A DNA stretch of 64,000 nucleotides from Anaerolineae bacterium (GTDB lineage Bacteria; Chloroflexota; Anaerolineae; Promineifilales; Promineifilaceae), in the NCBI GenBank assembly GCA_023384415.1, contig JAHDWJ010000015.1, forward strand, positions 62,001-126,000, given 5' to 3'. The translations under genes were made by a program, and so were the position numbers. A model generated the notes under the pieces. The model saw only the letters and a program-made list of their open reading frames with translations, did not search any database and had not been told where the DNA came from. Below, piece by piece: positions 8,873-17,388 of the stretch. Positions within the stretch are counted from its first letter, which is position 1, and every line of letters starts with the position of its first letter.

Positions 8873-8911
8873 CGGTAGTAAATTGGTCTGCGCTCTGAAG
8901 AGGCTTGTTTT

Positions 8912-11497
8912 ATGTTCTCCAAACGTATCTCAATTACCTTATTACTTTGCCTGCTATTTCTGACAGCGTGTAAACGGTCCGGTGCAGATGATAGCCCCTT
9001 ACAAAGCACTGTCTCACCTGTCACCACGACCTTTACTACCATTACCCTGGCTGTAGCTGAAGCCAACCTGTCTGGCTACCGGCCGCTCATTGAGCAGTTT
9101 GAGGCTCAACACAGCCATATCCGTGTGCGCCTGGTGGCCGAATCAGAGATTGTCAGCACCGAGGAACCGGACCGTATCGCGGCACTGGCATCGTCCGCTG
9201 ACCTGTTTGCTTATTCGCCCACTATCCACGAAAACCAGCAATATCTGCTTGACCTGCGGCCTTTGCTCAACGCCGACCCTACCTTTGACGTCAATGACTT
9301 TCTGCCTGGCCTGCTGGACAGCGAAGACAGCATGTGGAGCCTGTCCGTTGCCGCCAGCTATCCCCTCATTTTCTTCGATAAGACCGCCTTCGACGCCGCC
9401 GGCCTGGCTTATCCTGAACCGGGCTGGACGCTGGATGAGTTCCTGGCCGCCGCCCGAGCCTTGACCCGCTGGGAGGGAGATGAGGTAGTTCAGTGGGGCT
9501 ACGTTCCCTTCCAGGTGCAGCCATTACTGGCCACCCAGTTGGCCGCGCCTCTAGTAGTAAACGGTCAGCCACGCTTGACCGACCCTGACGTGGCTGATGC
9601 CCTGCAATGGCTGGCTGACTTGTTCACTCTGCACGAAGTCTCCCCCTGGCTAGAAAATTATAAGCCCCCGGCGCTTCAGGAAGCGGGCGGTCCTGATCCC
9701 ATCTCGCTGGTCCGGGAAGGGTGGGCCGCTATGTGGTCGGCCGACCATACAGTATGGCAGTTTGGTTTTGCAGACGAGAATATTGGCCTGACTACGATAC
9801 CTCGCAGCCAGCAGGGATATGCGGCCGACGCCGTTCGTTATGGTTTTGCTATCAGCCGTGGTACAGCCCAACCGCAGGCCGCCTGGGCACTGCTTACCTT
9901 TCTCAGCCAACAGCCGCCGGTGGATAGTCTGATTGACATGCTGCTGCCAGCCCGCCGTTCGGTAGCGGCGGCTGACGGTTTTTGGAATCGCGTACCGGCC
10001 GTAATGGTTGACCCGTTGCAATACGCAGCGAATAACAACACCATTCTACGTTTTACGCCGGCTGGGGTTGATACGATGCGGGGGGCGTTAACGGCCGTTA
10101 TCACCGACAACCAGCCAGTCCCAGATGCCCTGGATCAGGCCCGGGCCATGGGGGCCGGTCAACCGGTTGTTGCCGAAGCCGATACACCCCTCGTCGTGGC
10201 CGCCCCGCCGGACGAACCAACTACGAATGCCGAACCGTTAATAGAAATCCTTTTTGCAACTACTGTGAATGAAACACCGGTACACCAAGAACTCGCTAAA
10301 GTGTTCAACCAGGAACAGTCCTACATTAGAGTGACCGTGCGCCACTTGGAACCCGGGCAAAATGTCCACGGTAGAATTACCGGTGTCGATTGTTTTACTG
10401 GGAGTGCAGCCAATATTGTAAACACTCAAACCGCTTCACTTATACGGTCACTCGACCCATTGTTTGAACTGGACCCCGAATTAAACCCTGATGATTTTTA
10501 TACCACCACTACAGCAGTATTAACACAACAGGGACAACTGCTAGGTCTGCCAGCCTGGATTCGCATTCCACTGATTCAATACAACCGGGAGCTTTTTGCG
10601 GTTGCCGGGGTGCCGCCGCCGCCGTTAGATTGGACTCTAAACGAATTCCTGCAAACCGCTCAGGCGTTGACCGATCCGGCGCTCGAACAGTATGGTTATA
10701 TTGACTGGTACCTGTTAAGCCCTTTCTCCTTTGGCCCTGCACAATTCGGTGTGAAGTTGATTGACAATAGCGAAAATGCAGCCACCATTGATTTTGCCGC
10801 CGCCGCCCCCATATTAGGCTGGCATGTAGACATGGTCGCACATTACGGTGTCCATCCCGTCCTGCCGGGTAACCTTAAATTTTGGGATGATTTTTCTATC
10901 CGCAGTGACCTCTTCCATGAACTGGTACAAAATGGCAAGGTGGCAATGTGGCCAGTAGAGTGGCGAGGAGGCACAGAAGATCGACTAACCGGTGATCTAG
11001 AGATTGGTTCGGCCCCGATGCCTCGAGGTCCGCACGGCTATAGCTTTAGTCTTGTAGACAACCTTGTGGCTTACTTCATTTCTACCGAAACACTTCACGT
11101 CCAGGCCTGTTGGCAATGGCTCAAATTCCTCAGCATCCAGCCAACTGCCTCTCCCTACCTGCCTGCCCACATAGCCACCGCCCAATCGGCTGCCTTCGCC
11201 GATCATGTTGGAGCCAAACTGGCAGACGTTTATTTGACGGCCGTAGCAGGTGGCAGCCATGAGGCATTCCTAACTGGGCAGTTGGAGGAATGGATAAACC
11301 CCGGGCTGGTTTGGCTGGTTGAGGCAGCTGAGATAGCAGCCAAGGGAGGAGTAACATTAGCCAGCACATTGGCCGATGCTGAAGATAAGTTCACTCGTTA
11401 CCGGGCCTGCGTTATGAACCGGCAGGCATTTGACAACCGTTCTGCCTGGCGTGAATGTGCCATTCAGGTAGACCCTGATTTAGCACAGCGCTACTGA
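8912..11497 (+). CDS. Lipoprotein of two fused solute-binding domains (unit 2)
   Basis: 861 residues with lipobox LTAC and the same two-domain layout as 3150-5705 (landmarks LDLRPLLNADP and ELDPELNPDDF, EPGWTLDEFL and PLDWTLNEFL, VREGWAAMWS and VQNGKVAMWP). The linker between the halves (about residues 410-435) is Ala/Pro/Thr-rich and differs from unit 1. An N-half segment at about 9734-9888 is virtually identical to 3976-4130, while the C-half is clearly diverged; different ligand specificity of the C-halves is possible (inference). The stop is 6 nt before the S26 start, pointing to co-translation. Confidence 0.85.
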   Translation: MFSKRISITLLLCLLFLTACKRSGADDSPLQSTVSPVTTTFTTITLAVAEANLSGYRPLIEQFEAQHSHIRVRLVAESEIVSTEEPDRIAALASSADLFAYSPTIHENQQYLLDLRPLLNADPTFDVNDFLPGLLDSEDSMWSLSVAASYPLIFFDKTAFDAAGLAYPEPGWTLDEFLAAARALTRWEGDEVVQWGYVPFQVQPLLATQLAAPLVVNGQPRLTDPDVADALQWLADLFTLHEVSPWLENYKPPALQEAGGPDPISLVREGWAAMWSADHTVWQFGFADENIGLTTIPRSQQGYAADAVRYGFAISRGTAQPQAAWALLTFLSQQPPVDSLIDMLLPARRSVAAADGFWNRVPAVMVDPLQYAANNNTILRFTPAGVDTMRGALTAVITDNQPVPDALDQARAMGAGQPVVAEADTPLVVAAPPDEPTTNAEPLIEILFATTVNETPVHQELAKVFNQEQSYIRVTVRHLEPGQNVHGRITGVDCFTGSAANIVNTQTASLIRSLDPLFELDPELNPDDFYTTTTAVLTQQGQLLGLPAWIRIPLIQYNRELFAVAGVPPPPLDWTLNEFLQTAQALTDPALEQYGYIDWYLLSPFSFGPAQFGVKLIDNSENAATIDFAAAAPILGWHVDMVAHYGVHPVLPGNLKFWDDFSIRSDLFHELVQNGKVAMWPVEWRGGTEDRLTGDLEIGSAPMPRGPHGYSFSLVDNLVAYFISTETLHVQACWQWLKFLSIQPTASPYLPAHIATAQSAAFADHVGAKLADVYLTAVAGGSHEAFLTGQLEEWINPGLVWLVEAAEIAAKGGVTLASTLADAEDKFTRYRACVMNRQAFDNRSAWRECAIQVDPDLAQRY

Positions 11498-11503
11498 GGC
11501 CAG

Positions 11504-11998
11504 GTGATCATTGTTAGAGAAATGCTGGCAATTGTCTTGATTAACGGCAGTAGTATGGCGCCCACCTTACAAAGCGGTGAGCGAGTTCTGGCCTGGACAC
11601 CCTTCTCGAAATGGTTTTTCAGGCGGGGAAACATTGTCACCCTGCGCCATTTTCCCATCCGCCTGACAGACAAACAGCGATCCCAACCCCGTTATCGGGC
11701 AGCGGTGGCCGTCATTGAACGTGATCCGCCAGAGATACTTATCAAACGGCTGGTGGGTTTGCCGGGGGACACCGTTCGTGTTTCACTTGCTCAGTTGTCA
11801 TCCCATACACTGACCACCGTGGATCCCCAGGCCATACGACAGGGTGATAATCTCCTGTGGCATGCCCCTGCCGGCCACGTGTTTGTCCGGGGCGACGGCC
11901 AGGTGAGCAATGATTCCGTTGCCTGGGGACCCATTCCTTTTGCGAAACTAAACCAGATTGTCCTGTGCCGTTTCCCTTCCTTCCAGAGGATTTCATGA
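11504..11998 (+). CDS. S26 family signal-peptidase-like protease (unit 2)
   Basis: 164 residues, seemingly identical in DNA and protein to 5816-6310, with the same Ser (SSMAPTL) and Lys (LIKRLVGLPGD) catalytic motifs. The GTG start lies 6 nt after the solute-binding protein stop, and the stop overlaps the ABC start (ATGA at 11995-11998). Identity extends from about 11494 to 12056 and then breaks off inside the ABC gene, marking a conversion or recent duplication tract. Confidence 0.88.
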   Translation: MIIVREMLAIVLINGSSMAPTLQSGERVLAWTPFSKWFFRRGNIVTLRHFPIRLTDKQRSQPRYRAAVAVIERDPPEILIKRLVGLPGDTVRVSLAQLSSHTLTTVDPQAIRQGDNLLWHAPAGHVFVRGDGQVSNDSVAWGPIPFAKLNQIVLCRFPSFQRIS

Positions 11999-12456
11999 CC
12001 AACAGCCTGGTGCAAACCAAACGAAGCTGGCAAACCTTCTGGCGCGATGCCGGCAAGATGCTACACTTGGCCTGGACAGCCAGACCCCGCTTCTCCCTTC
12101 TGGCCATCCTGTTGTCCCTGGTGCAGGCCCTACTGCCGGTGGCCGTCGCCTGGCTGCTCAAGCTGCTGCTGGATGCGGTGGTCGTTTATTTTGAAACGCC
12201 TGTTGCCCACTTCTTCCGCTACGTCGTCCTCTTTGCTGCCGGTTACGTCGTCGTCTTTTCCTTGCAAAAGCTGGTGGGGCCGCTGGAGCAGTATATAAAA
12301 GGGGAACTGCAGCGGGCCATTGGTCTGCTGGTGCGGGGCAACGTCTACCGCCAGACTCTCTCTTTTGAAGGCATGGCCTACCTGGAAGACCCCCAATACC
12401 ATGACTTGCAAAATGGGAACACATTGGCCACAGCAGAGGTACCCCATTCCCCCTGA
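11995..12456 (+). pseudogene. ABC exporter with in-frame internal deletion (unit 2)
   Basis: The first ~140 residues match the exporter membrane domain (TRPRFSLLAILLSLVQALL and YIKGELQRAIGLLVRG). The frame then jumps, after HDLQ, to the last ~14 residues of the intact protein (NTLATAEV...HSP), so more than 400 residues including the ATPase are missing. Unlike unit 1 the join keeps the frame, giving a 153-residue product with several membrane helices. The two units thus lost the ABC gene by separate events. Confidence 0.85.
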
Positions 12457-12496
12457 ATTTTTGCCCTTTGCACGTCTAATCCTATAAGATAGGCGT

Positions 12497-12537
12497 AAAA
12501 CGTAATGAATGAAGTGTGATAATGTGTTTTACGTTTT
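12497..12537 (+). terminator. Inverted repeat between the cassette array and the adaptor gene
   Basis: AAAACGTAA (12497-12505) pairs with TTACGTTTT (12529-12537), with a 23-nt loop. It could end cassette transcription or be an operator for the next gene. Confidence 0.4.
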
Positions 12538-12556
12538 CTGAAGCAGGTTGATGATC

Positions 12557-13909
12557 ATGGTTAAATTAAAAGTTATTACCTTTGGTGTTCTTTTGCTTCT
12601 GCTGGCGGCTTGCTCCCAGGCTAACAACACGGCCGATCTGGTCACCCCGACCCCCATCCCCACTCCCATCGTACCGGAACGGCCGACCTACATCGTGCAG
12701 CGGGGCAATATCATTAACACCCTGGAGTTTACCGGCCGGGTCTCGCCCATCCTGGAACAAGAGCTTTTTTTTCGCAGCGATGGCTTTGTAGACCAGATTT
12801 TTGTGCAGCGGGGAGAGCGGGTGCAGGCGGGTGCAGTATTGGCCCAGTTGGAGATTGGCAATTTAGAGAACCAGTTGGCCCAGGCCCAGGTGGCTTTAGA
12901 AACGGCCGAAATCCGGCTGGCTAAAGCCGAGCAAGACCGATTAGATGCCCTGGCTGAAGCTGAAATTAACCTGGCCCGCATCCAGTTACAACTGCAACGG
13001 GGGCAAACGGGCAGCAATAGTGCGGCCCTGGTATCGGCCCAAATTGAGTTAGACAATGCCCGGGAGCGGTTGGCGGCGGCCGAGTTTGAACTGCAAAAAT
13101 CGCTAGACCGGGAGTGGGAGCCGGAAGAGCTGCGGCGGCAATATGAGCGGGCCGTAGACCAGGCGCGGGATGCCCTGGCTATTGCTCAGGCCCGTTACAA
13201 TGATGCCCTGGCGGCCGGCCGCAGCAGTGGCTTTGACCGGGAGATTTTGCAGATGGATTTGCAGTTGGCGGAACTGCGGCTGGCCCAGTTGGAGCGGGGG
13301 GTAGATCCGCTGCTGTTGCTGGATGTAGACCGGGTGCGGCTGGATGTGGCCCGGATCGAGCGACAAATAGCTGATGCCCAGCTCATCGCTCCTTTTGCCG
13401 GAGAGGTGCTTTCGGTGGGCATACGGGCGGGCAGCCGGGCCGAGGCGTTCCGCACGGTGATTGTCATGGCTGAACCGGATGAGTTGGAGATTACGGCCGA
13501 ATTGGGGCGGGAAGCGCTCAATGAGTTAAGTGTGGGCCAGGCGGCGATAGTCAGCTTACGCAACCGGCCGGGGGAAACGTATAACGGCGCCATTCGCCAA
13601 CTGCCCTTGTCTCTTACTGGGGTGGCGGCCGGGGTGCAGGAGAGTGATACGCGCACCCGCATTACTCTGGCTGGGGATGTTACCTTGACGCTGGGTGAGT
13701 TGGTGACGGTGGTGATTGTCTTAGAGGAGAAGGATGATGTGTTGTGGCTGCCCCCGGCCGCTATTCGCAGCTTCCAGGGGCGTTCTTTTGTCATTGTGCA
13801 AGAGGTGGGGGCGCAGCGCCGCCTGGATGTGCGCCGGGGTATTGAAACCCCCAGCCGGGTGGAGATTTTGGAAGGGGTTGAAGAGGGGCAGGTGGTGGTG
13901 GGGGAGTGA
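12557..13909 (+). CDS. HlyD/MacA-type periplasmic adaptor lipoprotein
   Basis: 450 residues. The signal peptide ends in a lipobox (LLAAC). Residues ~45-100 form the first half of a lipoyl-like barrel, ~100-270 a long Gln/Glu/Ala-rich coiled coil, ~275-300 the second lipoyl half (IADAQLIAPFAGEVLSVGI), and the rest beta-barrel domains. Such adaptors link a MacB/FtsX-type ABC transporter to the cell exterior. ATG 12557 is preferred because AGG at 12545-12547 gives a 9-nt spacer; ATG 12551 is the alternative. An ATPase gene follows 51 bp later, but no permease is seen. Confidence 0.85.
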   Translation: MVKLKVITFGVLLLLLAACSQANNTADLVTPTPIPTPIVPERPTYIVQRGNIINTLEFTGRVSPILEQELFFRSDGFVDQIFVQRGERVQAGAVLAQLEIGNLENQLAQAQVALETAEIRLAKAEQDRLDALAEAEINLARIQLQLQRGQTGSNSAALVSAQIELDNARERLAAAEFELQKSLDREWEPEELRRQYERAVDQARDALAIAQARYNDALAAGRSSGFDREILQMDLQLAELRLAQLERGVDPLLLLDVDRVRLDVARIERQIADAQLIAPFAGEVLSVGIRAGSRAEAFRTVIVMAEPDELEITAELGREALNELSVGQAAIVSLRNRPGETYNGAIRQLPLSLTGVAAGVQESDTRTRITLAGDVTLTLGELVTVVIVLEEKDDVLWLPPAAIRSFQGRSFVIVQEVGAQRRLDVRRGIETPSRVEILEGVEEGQVVVGE

Positions 13910-13960
13910 GGCAATTTACGATTTACGATTTACGATTGGTGATTGGCAATTGATGCAATT

Positions 13961-14950
13961 ATGAGCGAGCCTTTTATTGTTTGTGATAATCTGGTCAAAA
14001 TTTATCAGGTGGCCGGGCTGGAGGTGGTGGCTTTGCAAGGGCTGGACCTGACGGTGGCCGAGGGGGAGTTGATGGGCATTGTCGGGGCTTCGGGGTCGGG
14101 TAAGTCTACGCTGCTGAATGTGTTGGGGGGGCTGGATCGGCCGTCGGCGGGGCGGGTGGTGGTAGGAGGACAGGAGTTACTTAAACTGTCGGATAAGGCG
14201 TTGGATGCGTACCGGCGAACGGTGGTTGGTTTTGTCTGGCAGCAGACGGGGCGTAATTTGATTCCTTATTTGTCGGCGCTGGATAATGTGCTGCTGCCGA
14301 TGACGCTGAAGGGGACGCGGCCGCGAGAAAAACGGGCCTGGGCGCAAGAGTTATTAGAGATGGTGGGGCTGTGGTCCCATCGCCATCATAAATTGGCCCA
14401 ACTTTCTGGGGGGCAGCAGCAGCGGGTGGCAATTGGGGTGGCCCTGGCCAATAAACCGAAACTGCTGCTGGGGGATGAGCCAACGGGGGAGCTGGATTCG
14501 GTGACGGCTCAGGAGATTTTGACCCTGTTCCAACAGATGAATCAACAATATGGGTTGACAACGATCCTGGTGACTCATGATCCGCAGGTAGCGCAAACAG
14601 TAGACCGGGTGGTGACGATTCGGGATGGGCGCACCAGTAGTGAGACAATCCGCCGCCCGGCTGAGGTGGAAGCGGCTTTGCTGGAAGGGATCGCGGCCGC
14701 GCCCCAGGCTGCTTTTGAGGAGTATGTGGTGGTAGATGGGGCCGGCCGCCTGCAAATACCCCCTCACCTACGGGAAACAGTGGGAATTGGCGGCCGCGTT
14801 ACCCTGGAACCGGTCACTGATGGGCTGCTGCTTAAACCGGTACGCGGGCTCAATGGACATGAGGGCCAAAGAGCGGAAGCAGATGTGCAGCCCATAACCC
14901 CGCTTCCCTCTCGCTGGCAGCAATGGTGGCAGAAGATGAGACGGCAGTGA
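13961..14950 (+). CDS. LolD/MacB-type ABC ATPase with C-terminal SpoVT/AbrB-like domain
   Basis: 329 residues. The ATPase has Walker [10 protein letters not shown] (~42-50), the MacB-subfamily Q-loop region ([19 protein letters not shown]), signature [12 protein letters not shown], Walker [13 protein letters not shown] and switch His (TILVTHD). After residue ~250 comes an unusual extension: [20 protein letters not shown] followed by [15 protein letters not shown] (about 253-294), which reads as a SpoVT/AbrB swapped-hairpin domain. That domain normally binds DNA or dimerises, so it may tie transport to regulation or act in dimerisation (inference). Start ATG 13961 replaces an in-frame TTG at 13943. 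The gap before it carries a short TTTACGA tandem repeat. Confidence 0.85.
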   Translation: MSEPFIVCDNLVKIYQVAGLEVVALQGLDLTVAEGELMGIVGASGSGKSTLLNVLGGLDRPSAGRVVVGGQELLKLSDKALDAYRRTVVGFVWQQTGRNLIPYLSALDNVLLPMTLKGTRPREKRAWAQELLEMVGLWSHRHHKLAQLSGGQQQRVAIGVALANKPKLLLGDEPTGELDSVTAQEILTLFQQMNQQYGLTTILVTHDPQVAQTVDRVVTIRDGRTSSETIRRPAEVEAALLEGIAAAPQAAFEEYVVVDGAGRLQIPPHLRETVGIGGRVTLEPVTDGLLLKPVRGLNGHEGQRAEADVQPITPLPSRWQQWWQKMRRQ

Positions 14951-14991
14951 GGCGTGATGAAGGTTTCTGTAATGGACAGGCTCTTGAGGCA

Positions 14992-15006
14992 AACCTTCCG
15001 AAGGTT
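14992..15006. repeat. Short palindromic repeat AACCTTCCGAAGGTT
   Basis: Perfect palindrome of the type scattered between genes; related copies are at about 39064-39080 and 39104-39125, where GTTACACGTG also recurs. Confidence 0.5.
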
Positions 15007-15098
15007 ACACGTTGTACTGAGATGCTATTGAGCAGCCTATTTATCAGGTAGCTGCTGCTGTAAGAGACGGTGGGATGGAATGGTAGCAAGAAACAAGA

Positions 15099-15368
15099 TC
15101 ACGTTAAACCCTCATCCCTCTCAGAATATGTGCGCTCGTGAAGCAAATAAGCTATTGGGTCAACGCCTTCGGGCAGCCAGGGTCGGCCCATTCCCGCTGC
15201 CTTTCGCGCTAATAAAGCCCGGCGGGGCAATGGTTGGGCTACCAAACGCCCAGCCTCATCAATGAACCAATCCAGGCGGGTGCCAGGTTTAAGGTTGAGT
15301 TCTCTGGCTAATGGTGCAGGAATTGTAATTTGATTCTTCTCTGCGACTGTTGTAATCATGGAACTCAT
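15099..15368 (-). CDS. AbrB/SpoVT-type regulator or antitoxin
   Basis: 89 residues. The N-terminal half is a classic swapped-hairpin AbrB domain (ITTVAEKNQITIPAPLAREL, then LKPGTRLDWFIDEAGRL); the C-terminal half is basic and resembles VapB-type antitoxins in length. No toxin gene lies beside it. It diverges from the ABC ATPase at 15426 with only 57 bp between the starts, so it may control that gene. ATG at 15368 is chosen; an in-frame ATG at 15359 is also possible. Confidence 0.75.
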   Translation of the reverse strand: MSSMITTVAEKNQITIPAPLARELNLKPGTRLDWFIDEAGRLVAQPLPRRALLARKAAGMGRPWLPEGVDPIAYLLHERTYSERDEGLT

Positions 15369-15425
15369 TATAATCAAGGAATTGCCATTATCAATGGATA
15401 ACTTTAGCTTCAAGGATTTACTAAT

Positions 15426-16100
15426 ATGGCGGCAATTGTTCAGACTGAGAAAGTGAGCCGGGTGTACCGGGTGGGGGGGCGGCCGGTGGTTGCCTTGCAC
15501 CAGGTTGATTTACGAATTGAGCCAGGGACATTGGTGGCCTTTCGCGGCCGCTCCGGTTCCGGCAAAACCACCCTGCTCAACTGTATTGGCGGCCTGGATA
15601 AACCGACCGAAGGGCAAATCTGGGTCAACGGCCAGGAAATCAGCCGTCTTTCAGAACTGGCCCGTGTGCGGCTGCGGCGGCAGCAAATCGGCTTCATTTT
15701 CCAATCCCATGCCCTGCTGCCCACCTATTCCGCCTGGGAAAATATTGATTTGATGCTCCGGCTGGCGGGCATGAAGCGGCAAGAACGGCGGCCGCGCATC
15801 GAACAACTACTGCATCTCGTCGGCTTAGGCAAATGGATGGACCACCGCCCCCATGAAATGTCAGGGGGGCAGCAGCAGCGGGTAGCCATCGCCAGGGCCA
15901 TAGCCACACGGCCAGCCCTCATCCTGGCCGATGAACCCACCGGGGAGCTGGACAGCCAGACCGGGCAGCAAATCTGGCAGTTATTCCGCCAGCTTGTCAG
16001 CCAGGAAAAAGTGACTATTCTCATTGCTACCCATGATCTGGCAGTAGATGCGTATGCGGATAAGCTGTATATCTTGCAAGATGGTCGTATCATCAACTAA
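15426..16100 (+). CDS. LolD/MacB-type ABC transporter ATPase
   Basis: 224 residues, the normal length of a stand-alone ATPase of this family. Walker A is GRSGSGKTT, the Q-loop region IFQSHALLPTYSAWENID, the signature [14 protein letters not shown], Walker [13 protein letters not shown] and the switch His IATHD. It would power an FtsX/MacB-type permease for lipoprotein or macrolide-like export. It is the second such ATPase within 1.5 kb and there is no permease gene nearby. The next gene starts 12 bp downstream, suggesting one transcript. Confidence 0.9.
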   Translation: MAAIVQTEKVSRVYRVGGRPVVALHQVDLRIEPGTLVAFRGRSGSGKTTLLNCIGGLDKPTEGQIWVNGQEISRLSELARVRLRRQQIGFIFQSHALLPTYSAWENIDLMLRLAGMKRQERRPRIEQLLHLVGLGKWMDHRPHEMSGGQQQRVAIARAIATRPALILADEPTGELDSQTGQQIWQLFRQLVSQEKVTILIATHDLAVDAYADKLYILQDGRIIN

Positions 16101-16112
16101 ACCTGGCAGTCT

Positions 16113-17144
16113 ATGGACGCCGATGCCCTCAACTTTCGCCTGAACTGTTTTCCTAAACTGGTGTATGGGGTGTATCCAACCCCGCTGCAACGGTTGGCCC
16201 GACTGGAAAAAAGGGTGCATGGTCCCACTCTCTGGCTAAAACGGGATGATGGCCTCGGCCCGGCGATGGGGGGCAATAAGGGGCGGAAGTTGGAGTTCCT
16301 GATGGCCGATGCCCTTAACCAGGGATACCGCAAGGTCATTACCTTTGGGGGGTTGCAATCAAACCATGCCCGTATGACTGCGGCCGCGTGCGCTCCCCTC
16401 GGTTTACAGCCCCATCTCTTCTTCTTTGCTCCCCGCCCCCCGGTGCTGACGGGCAATCTGCTGTTCGATCAACTCCTGGGCGCGAAGCTCCATTTCATCC
16501 CTTTTGGCGGGCAGAGCAGCGGCGATCTTACCCTTGAGCAGACGACGCGGCTGGTACGCTGGCTGGCCCGTCTGCTGGTTGGGCCGGGGGGGTATTTTAT
16601 GCCGGTTGGGGGGCATACGCCGCTGGGCTGTTTGGGGTATGTCGCGGCCGCTTTAGAACTTCATCAACAAGCTCAAACAATGGGGCTGCCTCTGGATAAG
16701 ACGACGATTGTCACGGCGGCCGGCACAGGGGGGACGTTGACCGGGCTGCTGGTGGGGCTGTCTCTGCTCAACTCGCCCCTGCGGCTGTTGGGGCTGGATA
16801 TTGGCAAGCTGTGGCGCGCCTTCCCGGACAGCCTGGCCCGATTGGCCGGGCAAATTTGCCAGTTGTTGGGGGAGTATATGGTGTGGCGCGGCCGCGACAT
16901 CCCCCTCATCCAACACCGGTACGCCGGGCCGGGGTACAGCCAGCTAGATGATCCTACCCGGCAGGCCATCTCCCTGCTGGCCCAACAAGAAGGCATTCTG
17001 CTCGATCCCGTTTACACTGGCAAAGCGTTCGCCGGGATGCTTGACCTCATCCAGCAGCGATATTTTACCCCGGCTGAACATCTCATTTTTCTCCATACGG
17101 GCGGCTTGCCTGGTTTATGGGCTTTCCCTGAATTGGTACAGTAA
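16113..17144 (+). CDS. PLP-dependent D-cysteine desulfhydrase / ACC deaminase-like enzyme
   Basis: 343 residues, fold type II PLP enzyme. The PLP Lys lies in MGGNKGRKLEF and the substrate-carboxylate loop in TFGGLQSNHARM; TAAGTGGTLTGLLVG is the phosphate-binding Gly loop. The family includes D-cysteine desulfhydrase (giving pyruvate, H2S and ammonia) and 1-aminocyclopropane-1-carboxylate deaminase, which cannot be told apart here. It is cytosolic and follows the ABC ATPase by 12 bp. Five GCGGCCGC palindromes lie in this gene and the preceding ATPase gene. Confidence 0.85.
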   Translation: MDADALNFRLNCFPKLVYGVYPTPLQRLARLEKRVHGPTLWLKRDDGLGPAMGGNKGRKLEFLMADALNQGYRKVITFGGLQSNHARMTAAACAPLGLQPHLFFFAPRPPVLTGNLLFDQLLGAKLHFIPFGGQSSGDLTLEQTTRLVRWLARLLVGPGGYFMPVGGHTPLGCLGYVAAALELHQQAQTMGLPLDKTTIVTAAGTGGTLTGLLVGLSLLNSPLRLLGLDIGKLWRAFPDSLARLAGQICQLLGEYMVWRGRDIPLIQHRYAGPGYSQLDDPTRQAISLLAQQEGILLDPVYTGKAFAGMLDLIQQRYFTPAEHLIFLHTGGLPGLWAFPELVQ

Positions 17145-17247
17145 AATAATTGCAACCTTTAATCCAGGCTGTCGTACTGTGGGTGTATTTTAGATGCCAG
17201 AACATGGAGTACCCCTCACTAACTCTGGCTCTAACCTCTACGCTCTT

Positions 17248-17335
17248 ACTGGACTCTGGCGAAAATTGATTTCACCAGTGGTAATAACTAATACACTAAT
17301 GGCCTAATAACCAGCGGTAAGCTCAAAAAATGCCA
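17248..17335. repeat. Dispersed intergenic repeat, copy A
   Basis: Contains TCTGGCGAAAATTGATTTCA, then CAGTGGTAATAAC, and ends AGCTCAAAAAATGCCAGACT. A close relative is at about 27110-27177 and a partial one at about 56296-56376. All lie between genes. The rest of 17145-17388 shows nothing else supportable. Confidence 0.6.
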
Positions 17336-17388
17336 GACTCCACTCTCTTAAATCAACTGTGGAACGAAACCCCATAGGAAGGAAAACA

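Larger units (their letters stand above)
7034..12456 (+). repeat. Tandem cassette unit 2 (peptide system)
   Basis: Second copy of the five-gene cassette, about 5.4 kb. It differs from unit 1 in the peptide core, the second half of the solute-binding protein and the ABC deletion, and is near-identical in the MauE and S26 genes. It ends at the ABC relic stop (12454-12456), after which the cassette similarity stops. Confidence 0.9.
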
